From NCBI RefSeq assembly GCF_030653815.1, contig NZ_JAURYQ010000008.1, positions 1 to 64,000 on the forward strand: a stretch of 64,000 nt of DNA, in the 5' to 3' direction. Positions 1-8,509 of this stretch are shown here, piece by piece. The translations under genes were made by a program, and so were the position numbers. The first letter of the stretch is position 1. Each line of letters opens with the position of its first letter. Below the pieces are notes generated by a model. It was not told where the DNA came from. It did not search any database and saw nothing but the letters and a program-made list of their open reading frames with translations. This DNA is from Rhodoferax sp. (GTDB taxonomy: Bacteria; Pseudomonadota; Gammaproteobacteria; Burkholderiales; Burkholderiaceae_C).

Positions 1-265
1 TCGAATTGGCCAGCGTGTTGCGCGAAATCGTCTGGCAGCGAAAGCCCATGTGGTACAGCCGCCGCGCCTGAGCGCGCAGGTTGACCTCGATGACGCGCAG
101 AGACTCGCGGTAGGTCAACTGGGCGAAGGCCATGGCGAAGAACTGGTCCAGACACGAGAAGTCCTTGACCTTGTGTTCGCCACGATGATTGGCCACACAG
201 CGACGAAATGTGCTCAGTGGCAGGTAGAGCATGAGTTGCGCGAATACGAGCTTGCCTTGGTGCAT
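1..265 (-). mobile_element. IS4-family transposase, N-terminal part, cut by window edge
   Basis: The minus strand from an ATG at 263-265 reads open to the window edge for 88 residues. It begins MHQGKLVFAQL and contains the CLDQFFAMAFAQLTYRESL stretch typical of the N-terminal domain (DUF4372 type) of IS4-family transposases. The catalytic DDE part would lie outside the window, so I cannot say whether the element is intact. The AT-richer bases after 265 probably include the insertion sequence end. The family is assigned from memory of the motif. Confidence 0.75.
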
Positions 266-401
266 GGTGGTTTTGGGGGGAAACCCGCAAAAAACCACAA
301 GTCTGCCTCTCGACGACGTTCAAATCGAGACCAGACTGAAACACCAAATTTGACAAGTAATTCATTAACTTACGACGTTCCGATGTAACAACGTTGGGAC
401 A
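266..401. other. Non-coding stretch, probable insertion-sequence end
   Basis: No convincing gene is present on either strand. It lies between the start of the transposase and the end of the YeeE-type gene, and probably contains the terminal inverted repeat of the insertion sequence. I could not define the repeat without its other end. Confidence 0.4.
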
Positions 402-1376
402 CTACTGACAACGCATGATCATCAAAACGGTTCCTATGCCCGCAAGCAAGGCAGCATAGCTGGCCAGCGCTTGCAGCGACAAGGTTGGAATCAGCACCAG
501 AATCAAGGTGTCATTGCCACCAGGTACCAAGGCGCCGCCAGAGCCCATCAGAAGTCCCCCCATAACGCGCCGCTGCCAGTGGTTGCTATTTGGCCAACGC
601 CAACTAAACGAACCTCGGTGAAACGAAGACGCCAACATGCCGACGAACAAGGTCAACACCAGCATGCCCCGCAGCCAGCCGGACGAAATACCGTCAAAAA
701 ACCAGCTATTGGTTTGTTCACGCAAGTAGTTGGTGTAGGTCCAGGTGCCTTCCAGCAAAAATAGCAAGCCGCTCGCCACACCAAGTAGCAAGGCACCAAA
801 AGACAGGCGGTAGCTTGGTGCCACCAACCGCTGCAGGCCAGACAAGCTCTGGTCGCGGCGCTGCCACTGCATCACCAACTCTCGCACGGCCCATAGCATA
901 AGCACTGAAACCAAGGTGACATGTTGCCAAAACGTCAGCTGTTGCCACCACAAAGCTTGAGGCTGCACCACATGGGGAAGCCACAGGTTTTCTAGCGTCA
1001 TGGTGCCAGCGACGCCTGACACGAATGCGAGCAGTGTTAGCATCATGGTACTGTCGCCGTCCGCAAGTTGCTGCACGGTTGAGAGCGAGCAGCCACCATT
1101 GATGGCCGCCCCCATACCAAACAGGAAACCACCGGAAATACCCAGCCACCAGACACCGTGGGTCACTGGCACGCCGTTGATGGGCAGCCCCAGCAAGACA
1201 AACACACCCGCCAGTAAACATGACCAGGCTGCCGCCTTGATAAAACTGATGAGGACGCTGGCCTTACGGTCATTCAGCCATTGCATGACAGCCCGAACGG
1301 TACACAGACTGGCACGGTGAGCCGCAAAGCCGATCAAAAAAACCAGCAAAATACTTAAGCCATCCGTCAGATTCAT
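402..1376 (-). CDS. YeeE/YedE-family sulfur-compound transporter
   Basis: A 324-residue, very hydrophobic protein with about nine membrane segments. The N-terminal HRASLCTVRAV motif and the C-terminal GALVPGGNDTL motif are hallmarks of the YeeE/YedE family, whose characterised members import thiosulfate across the inner membrane through conserved cysteines. It is probably an inner-membrane importer of a small sulfur species; the exact substrate is unknown. Its start overlaps the stop of the upstream HAD gene by four bases (ATGA), so it is the last gene of a four-gene minus-strand operon. A second, differently organised YeeE-type gene lies at 17616-18809. Confidence 0.85.
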   Translation of the reverse strand: MNLTDGLSILLVFLIGFAAHRASLCTVRAVMQWLNDRKASVLISFIKAAAWSCLLAGVFVLLGLPINGVPVTHGVWWLGISGGFLFGMGAAINGGCSLSTVQQLADGDSTMMLTLLAFVSGVAGTMTLENLWLPHVVQPQALWWQQLTFWQHVTLVSVLMLWAVRELVMQWQRRDQSLSGLQRLVAPSYRLSFGALLLGVASGLLFLLEGTWTYTNYLREQTNSWFFDGISSGWLRGMLVLTLFVGMLASSFHRGSFSWRWPNSNHWQRRVMGGLLMGSGGALVPGGNDTLILVLIPTLSLQALASYAALLAGIGTVLMIMRCQ

Positions 1377-2068
1377 ACACCCAGAAGCTTGGCCAATTCG
1401 TCAAACCTATCAACAACGATATCGCAATCCGGGTGGGGCGTTGGGTCGGGTGGCCCCTCTGGGCCCCATTCATCCGGTCTGCGGATAAAGGCTGTCCTGA
1501 AACCGCAGGCACGGGCGGCATTCAGATCGAAGTTGTGACAGGCAACCATCAAAATCTCAGATGGCTCCATGCCTAGCCATTGCGCCGCTTTCAAATAGGC
1601 CTGTGGGTTGGGTTTATAAACACCGATCATTTCGCACGAGATCACGGCATCCCAATCTAGATCGTTTCTTCGAGAAACTTCCAATACCAGGGATAACGGA
1701 AGCATGGTGAACGAAATGGCCGGTAGCTTTTGCCGGATTCGCGCCAGGGCAGCCGGGAATTCTGTCCAGCAGACGAGTTCGTGCCAGGCTCGAAAAATCT
1801 GCCAACGCTCTTGTGCGTCAAATTGAAGCAGACCGTGTTTCGTCAACACTTCATCGAGCGCCGTGCAATGTAAATCGTCCATGTTGAACGCAGGTTGAAC
1901 CTCGCCGACGATACCCTTCATCGCGAGACGGCGGTAGTCGTTGGTCACTATGTGCCATTCGCGTGATATTCCGTGGTGTTGTCCCATCTTCTGAAATGCG
2001 CTGCACACGCCACTGTGCCAGTCCAGGATAGTGCCGCCGGTGTCGAAAGTGAGTGCCTTGACTTGCAT
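1373..2068 (-). CDS. HAD-superfamily hydrolase, haloacid dehalogenase type II-like
   Basis: A 231-residue protein. Motif I is FDTGGTILDW with nucleophile Asp9. Haloacid dehalogenases usually have an aromatic residue where this protein has the first Gly, so the substrate may differ. The late motif VACHNFDLNAA is typical of the type II 2-haloacid dehalogenase branch. I chose the ATG at 2066-2068 (MQVKALTF) because the family fold starts there; an upstream in-frame ATG would add 34 residues unlike the family. It sits 19 bp after an uncharacterised gene and overlaps the YeeE gene. Hydrolysis of a small phosphorylated or halogenated acid is likely; dehalogenation itself is not proven. Confidence 0.8.
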   Translation of the reverse strand: MQVKALTFDTGGTILDWHSGVCSAFQKMGQHHGISREWHIVTNDYRRLAMKGIVGEVQPAFNMDDLHCTALDEVLTKHGLLQFDAQERWQIFRAWHELVCWTEFPAALARIRQKLPAISFTMLPLSLVLEVSRRNDLDWDAVISCEMIGVYKPNPQAYLKAAQWLGMEPSEILMVACHNFDLNAARACGFRTAFIRRPDEWGPEGPPDPTPHPDCDIVVDRFDELAKLLGV

Positions 2069-2087
2069 GTTGTGTCCCGTGTAAAGT

Positions 2088-2396
2088 TCAGCCACCGCCG
2101 CGCTGGGTACCCAGATCAAAGCGCTTTTGTACGGTGTAGCGACGCTCATCGGAGAGCCCGCTGTACTCAAAATAAACGCCCAAACGCGGTATCGTCAATA
2201 AGGCAATACGTGCATCGGGCAAAGGTGACCATCGGATTTTTAAGATGCCGTCAGGCAGTATGGCGGTGCAATCTGCATGGCCTGCATCCACAGTCAAGGC
2301 TGCTTCGGGTAATGCCCCTGGCAACCACGACAGCAAATCGGCCGACGTGCAACCCATGACATGTTCAAACTTCTCAGGTACAAAACTGGGTGTCAT
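2088..2396 (-). CDS. Hypothetical 102-residue protein
   Basis: I do not recognise the family. The product is soluble-looking, with no signal peptide or membrane segment. It has three cysteines or fewer and a middle part rich in beta-strand-forming residues (ILKIRWSPLPDARIALLTIP). It lies 12 bp after the carboxymuconolactone-decarboxylase-type gene and 19 bp before the HAD gene on the same strand, so it is almost certainly co-transcribed with them. The tight packing is the main evidence that it is real. Confidence 0.6.
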   Translation of the reverse strand: MTPSFVPEKFEHVMGCTSADLLSWLPGALPEAALTVDAGHADCTAILPDGILKIRWSPLPDARIALLTIPRLGVYFEYSGLSDERRYTVQKRFDLGTQRGGG

Positions 2397-2408
2397 CAGC
2401 GGCAGCGT

Positions 2409-2978
2409 TCAATCAACTTTGTAGGCAGCAAATTTTTCATCGACCGTGGTGCCGAACGCCTGGTTGCTGTAATTGCTCAGCGCTTTGACCGCCGAGGCGA
2501 GCACTATGTAAAGCAGGTCGCGCTCCTGATAGCCGGCGTCCAGGAACGCCTGCACGACCGCGCGGTCCGGCTGGCCGTGCTTCGCGACCATTTCGACCGC
2601 CATGGCCGCCAGCGCAGCGAGCTTGGCGTCAGGAATCGGCTGGCGTGCTCGAATCGCCTGCAAGACATCTTTAGGCACGCCCGACATCTTGTCGGCAATC
2701 ATGCTGTGGGCTGCCGTGCAGTAGTTGCAGCCGTTGTATTGGCTCACGGCCAGAAACAGCACTTCTTGCTCAGTAGCGCTGAAGCCCGATTCGCTGCGAA
2801 ACAGGGCATAGCCGTGCAGGTAGGTGCTGAGCATCGCCGGTGCGTTCGCCATGTTGGCGTACATGTTGGGGATGAAGCCGACCTGCTTGAGTGCCAGATC
2901 GAGAACTTCCTTTTGCGGCCCCTGGGCGCTGGCGTGGTCGATTGGTTGCAGGTTTTTGATGATGGGGGTGCTTGGCAT
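2409..2978 (-). CDS. Carboxymuconolactone decarboxylase/AhpD-like protein
   Basis: A 189-residue, all-helical protein. Near the middle it carries YNGCNYCTAAHS, the CxxC...H redox motif of the AhpD/peroxidase branch of this family. Those proteins use the cysteine pair to reduce peroxides or transfer electrons, rather than to decarboxylate. It is the first gene of a four-gene minus-strand operon (this gene, a hypothetical, HAD hydrolase, YeeE). A redox role fits the thiol-rich surroundings. The substrate is unknown. Confidence 0.85.
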   Translation of the reverse strand: MPSTPIIKNLQPIDHASAQGPQKEVLDLALKQVGFIPNMYANMANAPAMLSTYLHGYALFRSESGFSATEQEVLFLAVSQYNGCNYCTAAHSMIADKMSGVPKDVLQAIRARQPIPDAKLAALAAMAVEMVAKHGQPDRAVVQAFLDAGYQERDLLYIVLASAVKALSNYSNQAFGTTVDEKFAAYKVD

Positions 2979-3256
2979 GGGGTTTCTCCGGATGGGTTGA
3001 CAAGGTTTTGCATGTGGCGCGCATCATCGCGCCGCAGACTTCAATGTTAGGCCTCGCCGTGTGCTGACGGGTGTGCGTGCGTCTCAGTTTTGCTACCCGT
3101 CGTTTCACTTTTTGCAATACCCGCATCGCCACGCAAGCGTGGGTGATATCTTTCTCGTGCTCCCAAAAAAAGTTTTGTCACGTTTGACGGCGGCCATGCG
3201 ACCAAGGTTATGACGGCACTGCAGTCCGCAGCGTCGCAAACCCGAAAGGAAACATC

Positions 3257-3556
3257 ATGAAAACCGCGCTCTTCGCCGCCGTTCTGCTCGCCACCTCGTT
3301 TGCTGCATCGGCTGACCACCATGACTCCATTAGCGAGGTAACTTCCGGCCCCGGAAAAACGCGCGCCGAGGTCATCGCCGAGCTGGAGGTGGCAAAGGCA
3401 GCAGGGCTGGTTCAACTCAGTGACTATGGAATGAGGCAAGCAGAAAGTTTTCGCCTGCAAAACCAATCGTCGACTCTGACGCGTGCGCAGGTTAAGCAGG
3501 AAGTCATCGCGTTGCGCCAGCAGGGACTGCTCGAAATTCAGGGCGATCACCGTTGA
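3257..3556 (+). CDS. DUF4148-type small exported protein
   Basis: A 99-residue protein with a clear signal peptide (MKTALFAAVLLATSFAASA) and a helical body. The body contains two similar TRAEVIAELEVAKAAG/TRAQVKQEVIALRQQG repeats, the pattern of DUF4148 proteins common in Burkholderiales. AAAGGAAAC precedes the ATG as a ribosome binding site. It is probably periplasmic and its function is unknown. It stands alone between the divergent CMD operon and the downstream sigma factor unit. Confidence 0.85.
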   Translation: MKTALFAAVLLATSFAASADHHDSISEVTSGPGKTRAEVIAELEVAKAAGLVQLSDYGMRQAESFRLQNQSSTLTRAQVKQEVIALRQQGLLEIQGDHR

Positions 3557-3703
3557 AGGCTGGGGCGATTGCTGCCATGGCATGTTCACCAACGCAACTC
3601 TGTCAGATCATGATGGTGTTCAAACCTCCAGCACCCACTTCATCGCATGGAGACCAGGTCTGACACGTTCAGGCCTGGTCAACCTTCGTGCTGCTTCATA
3701 AAG

Positions 3704-3731
3704 TGTAAGAACCAAGTGAGCTCTGCGACTA
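3704..3731 (+). promoter_or_regulatory. Predicted ECF-type promoter of the sigma-1 operon
   Basis: TGTAAG (3704-3709) and CGACTA (3726-3731) are separated by 16 bp, 58 bp upstream of the sigma factor ATG. The same pair occurs at four other operons in the window, so this looks like an autoregulated ECF promoter. The assignment rests on the shared pattern and is not an experimental start site. Confidence 0.65.
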
Positions 3732-3789
3732 ATTCGCATGTTTAGAAATCTGCCATACCCGTCCATGTCGAATTTTTCAAAGTGCGTCC

Positions 3790-4410
3790 ATGAATAGCCA
3801 GACTGAATCCATTGCGTTGCCAACGTCAGCCACTCACCCCGATGCATCCGGGGACTTGTGGGTCCGGCTTCGGCAACGCCTGCTGCGCCATGCCCGAATG
3901 ATGGTGTTCGAGCCCGCGCTGGCCGAAGACCTGGTGCAGGAATCGCTGGTGGCGGTGCTGGAAAAGCCCGAAGCCCATCGCGGCGAGGCATCCCTCATGA
4001 CATGGGCCGTTGCCATCCTCAAGCACAAAATTGCCGACTGGTACCGCTCACCCCATCAGCGGCGCCGCGCCTGGGTTGACGCAGATGAAAATGATGTGGA
4101 CTCCGATCCAACCGAGGGGCTTTACGACGAGCAGGGCAGTTACAAGGAAGCCGTGCCGTCCTGGCAGCAGCCCGAAAAACAGGAGACCCAGCGCCAGATG
4201 ATGTCCGTGATGGAGGCCTGCCTGAAACGTTTGCCGGCGCAGACCGGCAGGGTGTTTATGATGCGCGAATGGTTGGGATTCGAGACATCGGAAATTTGTG
4301 AGCGCCTGAACCTGAGCGCTGAAAACTGCCGCATGATTTTGCACCGAGCCCGCATGGGCTTGCGCCAGTGCATGACAACCCAAGGACACACTACCGGGAT
4401 CAACCCATGA
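3790..4410 (+). CDS. ECF RNA polymerase sigma factor (sigma-1)
   Basis: A 206-residue protein with sigma region 2 (roughly residues 30-95, including EDLVQESLVAVLE and the DNA-melting-type helix ILKHKIADWYR). It also has region 4 (about 145-195: LPAQTGRVFMMREWLGFETSEIC, then a helix-turn-helix). It would direct RNA polymerase to a small set of promoters. It overlaps the following zinc-finger anti-sigma gene by ATGA, the usual layout of an ECF/anti-sigma pair. A paralogue with the same architecture lies at 24098-24727. A candidate promoter upstream matches those of bufferin and Cys-rich gene operons, so I infer it controls part of the metal/thiol island and itself. Confidence 0.9.
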   Translation: MNSQTESIALPTSATHPDASGDLWVRLRQRLLRHARMMVFEPALAEDLVQESLVAVLEKPEAHRGEASLMTWAVAILKHKIADWYRSPHQRRRAWVDADENDVDSDPTEGLYDEQGSYKEAVPSWQQPEKQETQRQMMSVMEACLKRLPAQTGRVFMMREWLGFETSEICERLNLSAENCRMILHRARMGLRQCMTTQGHTTGINP

Positions 4411-4643
4411 CATTTCTACATTCTTGCCAAAGAGCAGCCGAACTGATTTCCCAGTCACTGGACGAGCCCCTGGACATGGTCGACAAGCTGCGTTTGCGCA
4501 TGCACCTGAGCATGTGCGGCAATTGCCGAAACGTGCAGGATCAGCTCAACCTGATCCACAAAATGGGCGGGCAAATTGGCACGATCGATGTGTGTGATGA
4601 CTCCGCGGACGTACCACTTCCTCATGGAAATTCGGCCGGATGA
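4407..4643 (+). CDS. Small zinc-finger anti-sigma factor (for sigma-1)
   Basis: A 78-residue protein starting MTFLHSCQRAAELISQSLD at the ATG that overlaps the sigma stop. It contains HLSMCGNCRN, the HxxxCxxC zinc-binding motif of anti-sigma (ZAS/zf-HC2) domains, and an upstream Cys. It has no membrane segment, so it is a soluble anti-sigma that could sense a cytoplasmic metal or oxidant signal through the Zn-thiolate site. The equivalent protein for sigma-2 is at 23907-24101. Both are shorter than most anti-sigma factors, which usually carry a transmembrane sensor. Confidence 0.85.
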   Translation: MTFLHSCQRAAELISQSLDEPLDMVDKLRLRMHLSMCGNCRNVQDQLNLIHKMGGQIGTIDVCDDSADVPLPHGNSAG

Positions 4644-4672
4644 ATGCCCGTGCCTGGTGTCACAACGTTGAC

Positions 4673-6127
<1,455 letters not shown>

Positions 6128-6139
6128 CTATGGAAGGTT

Positions 6140-6562
6140 TCAGGCTGGAGTCGTCGGCAGTTCACAGCCGTCTCGGGCGCAGCGGCGGTTGCTGGGCCAC
6201 AGCAAGTCCCAGATGGAGACCGCAAGCATCAGTCCCAGGCCCGCATACAGCAGGCTGATTGGCCAGCCTTCGCCTCCCAGCCATCCCAGGGCACCCAACA
6301 CCAGCGTCGGGCCGATCATGCCCAGCACGCTGCGGTGCCATTGCCGGTGGCCCAACCAGCCCAGCGCATTGGCTAAAAGAGCGAGCGCGGCAAACAAGGG
6401 CATCAGGCGGCTGATGAACAAGCTCTCGTATCCCTGCAAAAAGCCCAGACCAAGGGCAGCGCCGATACTGGCGATGGCGGGAAAACAGGCGGCGCAGCCA
6501 AAGGCCGAGACGACGCTGCCAAAGGTGCCGGCTTTGTCGGCGATACGGGTTATCAGGGTCAT
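6140..6562 (-). CDS. merC: Mercury transport protein MerC-like
   Basis: A 140-residue inner-membrane protein with about four membrane segments. The FGCAACFPAIASIGAALGLGF motif at the first helix carries the cysteine pair used by MerC to bind and pass Hg(II) into the cell. A second Cys pair near the C-terminus (CARDGC) could be a cytoplasmic relay to MerA. I chose the ATG at 6560-6562 because it follows GGAGACACTTT and gives the family length; upstream in-frame codons run into the promoter. No merT or merP is present, so MerC appears to be the sole importer here. Confidence 0.85.
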   Translation of the reverse strand: MTLITRIADKAGTFGSVVSAFGCAACFPAIASIGAALGLGFLQGYESLFISRLMPLFAALALLANALGWLGHRQWHRSVLGMIGPTLVLGALGWLGGEGWPISLLYAGLGLMLAVSIWDLLWPSNRRCARDGCELPTTPA

Positions 6563-6603
6563 AAAGTGTCTCCGGTTGATCAGTGTGAGGTTGCGGACAG
6601 CGT

Positions 6604-6634
6604 AAGATAAGTCTGTAGTCAAGTACGGAGTCAA
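6604..6634 (-). promoter_or_regulatory. mer promoter/operator
   Basis: On the minus strand TTGACT (6634-6629) and TATCTT (6609-6604) are separated by 19 bp, the over-long spacer typical of MerR-activated promoters. The spacer contains an imperfect dyad (CCGTAC...CTACAG), recognisable against the classical mer operator CCGTAC...GTACGG. It lies between divergent merC and merR. MerR bound here should repress without Hg(II) and untwist the promoter when Hg(II) binds. Confidence 0.85.
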
Positions 6635-6641
6635 GCACTTT

Positions 6642-7061
6642 ATGGAAAATAAACTGGGCCGTCTTAAAAACAGTCTCACCATTGGTGCATTTGCCCAAGC
6701 CGCCGAGGTCAATGTGGAGACCATACGCTTTTACCAGCGCAAGGGCCTGCTATCGGAACCCGACAAGCCCTTGGGGAGCATTCGCCGCTATGGCGACAGG
6801 GACGTGGCGCGGGTCAGGTTCGTCAAGTCGGCACAGCAACTGGGTTTCAGCCTGGACGAAATTCTTGAGCTACTGCGGTTGCAAGACGGCACACACTGCG
6901 ATGAGGCGCGTGGGCTGGCCGAGCTCAAATTGAGCAATGTGCAACAAAAGTTGGCCGAGCTGACCCGCATGGAAGCCGTGCTGGCTGCGCTGGTGAGGCA
7001 ATGCTGCGCCACCACCGGCGAGGTGGCTTGTCCGCTGATTGCCGCTTTGAAAGGGCCGTGA
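6642..7061 (+). CDS. merR: Mercury-responsive MerR regulator
   Basis: A 139-residue MerR-family regulator. The N-terminal winged helix ([25 protein letters not shown]) is followed by a dimerisation helix. Cys86, Cys121/122 and Cys130 match the three cysteines that bind Hg(II) in MerR. It is transcribed away from merC across the mer operator and should both repress and activate merC-merA, and repress itself. It converges on gor with 23 bp between the two stops. Confidence 0.93.
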   Translation: MENKLGRLKNSLTIGAFAQAAEVNVETIRFYQRKGLLSEPDKPLGSIRRYGDRDVARVRFVKSAQQLGFSLDEILELLRLQDGTHCDEARGLAELKLSNVQQKLAELTRMEAVLAALVRQCCATTGEVACPLIAALKGP

Positions 7062-7084
7062 AGTTGTCGGCTGTGCAGCACCGG

Positions 7085-8461
7085 TCAATGGTTCTTTGTC
7101 CGGGTGGTTTTTTCACGCAGAGTCACAAACTCCTCCGCCGCGGAGGGGTGCAGCGCTACGGTGGCATCAAAGTCGGCCTTGGTCGCGCCCATGCGGATTG
7201 CAATGGCCAGGCCCTGGATGATCTCGGGTGCATCGGCCCCCACCATGTGCGCCCCCAGCACGCGCTGGCTGGCACTGTCCACAACCAGCTTGATCAGCGT
7301 GTGTTCGTCGCGTCCCGACAGGGTGTGGCGCATGTTGCGGAACTTGCTGCTGTAGATGTCGACCTCGCCATACTGCGCCAGCGCCTGGGTTTCGGTCAGC
7401 CCCACGGTGCCAATGGGCGGCTGGCTGAACACGGCCGAGGGCACGGTGGTCAGGTCGGCGCTGACCGGGCTTGGCCCAAAAAGCGTGTTGGCCAGCGCCG
7501 CGCCTTCGCGAATGGCCACCGGCGTCAGCGCGATGCGGTTGGTGACATCGCCGACCGCGTGAATGCTGGGGATGCTGCTATGGCCAAAAACATCCACCAT
7601 CACACCGCCTGCCTTGTCCAGCACCACGCCCGCCTCGGCCAGACCCAGGCCCATGGTGTTGGGTACACGGCCGGTGGCGTATAAAACGGCATCCACCATG
7701 TGGCTTGAAGCGTGTGCGCCTGATACATCCACAGACAGGCTGCCATTAGCGAGTTTGTCAATACGCGCCACGTCCTGGTGCAGCAGCACGGCAATGCCTT
7801 TTTTCACCATCTCATCAAACAGGTGCGCCCGCACGTCGTCGTCAAAGCCGCGCAACACCTGCTCACCCCGGTAACACAGGGTGACCTGCGCGCCCAGACC
7901 ATTGAGGATGCCAGCAAATTCGACGGCGATATAGCCGCCCCCGACAATCAGCACGCGCTGGGGCAACTGCGGCAAATCAAACACCTCGTTGGAGGTGATG
8001 GCATGTTCAATGCCAGGAATCTGCGGCACAAAGGGTGTGCCACCGGTGGCGATCAGGATGTGCTCGGCCGTGAGCTGCTGCCCGTTGACCGCCACCGTGT
8101 GTGCATCCAGCAGGTGTGCTGCGCCATGCATGACCGCCACCTTGGCGCCGATCAGGTTGTTTTCGTAGAGGCCGCTCAGGCGGGTGATTTCCTTGTTCTT
8201 GGCCTCGATCAGTTTGGGCCAGTAGAACTCGGCAGCGGGCACGGTCCAGCCAAAGCCCTGGGCATCGGCAAAGTCTTCGGCAAAGTGGGCCGCGTAGACC
8301 AGCAGTTTTTTCGGCACACAGCCGCGAATGACGCAGGTGCCGCCATAACGAAAGTTCTCGGCAATGGCCACGCGTGCGCCCAGGCTTGCGGCAATACGCG
8401 CTGCGCGCACACCGCCCGAGCCGCCGCCGATGACGAAGAGTTGGTAGTCGTATGAAGTCAT
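7085..8461 (-). CDS. gor: Glutathione-disulfide reductase
   Basis: A 458-residue flavoenzyme with an FAD-binding FVIGGGSGGVRAAR motif, the redox disulfide GGTCVIRGCVPKKLLVYA diagnostic of glutathione reductase, and a C-terminal HPSAAEEFVTL active-site segment carrying the catalytic His. It reduces GSSG to GSH with NADPH in the cytoplasm. It lies at the end of a long minus-strand run, 48 bp after the EAL-domain gene, and converges on merR. Glutathione supply next to a mercury locus makes functional sense, but there is no sign of MerR control of gor. Confidence 0.95.
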   Translation of the reverse strand: MTSYDYQLFVIGGGSGGVRAARIAASLGARVAIAENFRYGGTCVIRGCVPKKLLVYAAHFAEDFADAQGFGWTVPAAEFYWPKLIEAKNKEITRLSGLYENNLIGAKVAVMHGAAHLLDAHTVAVNGQQLTAEHILIATGGTPFVPQIPGIEHAITSNEVFDLPQLPQRVLIVGGGYIAVEFAGILNGLGAQVTLCYRGEQVLRGFDDDVRAHLFDEMVKKGIAVLLHQDVARIDKLANGSLSVDVSGAHASSHMVDAVLYATGRVPNTMGLGLAEAGVVLDKAGGVMVDVFGHSSIPSIHAVGDVTNRIALTPVAIREGAALANTLFGPSPVSADLTTVPSAVFSQPPIGTVGLTETQALAQYGEVDIYSSKFRNMRHTLSGRDEHTLIKLVVDSASQRVLGAHMVGADAPEIIQGLAIAIRMGATKADFDATVALHPSAAEEFVTLREKTTRTKNH

Positions 8462-8509
8462 AATTTTTCAATCAGTTGAGGACAGAGCTAAAGATCTTTC
8501 CCGCAAGTA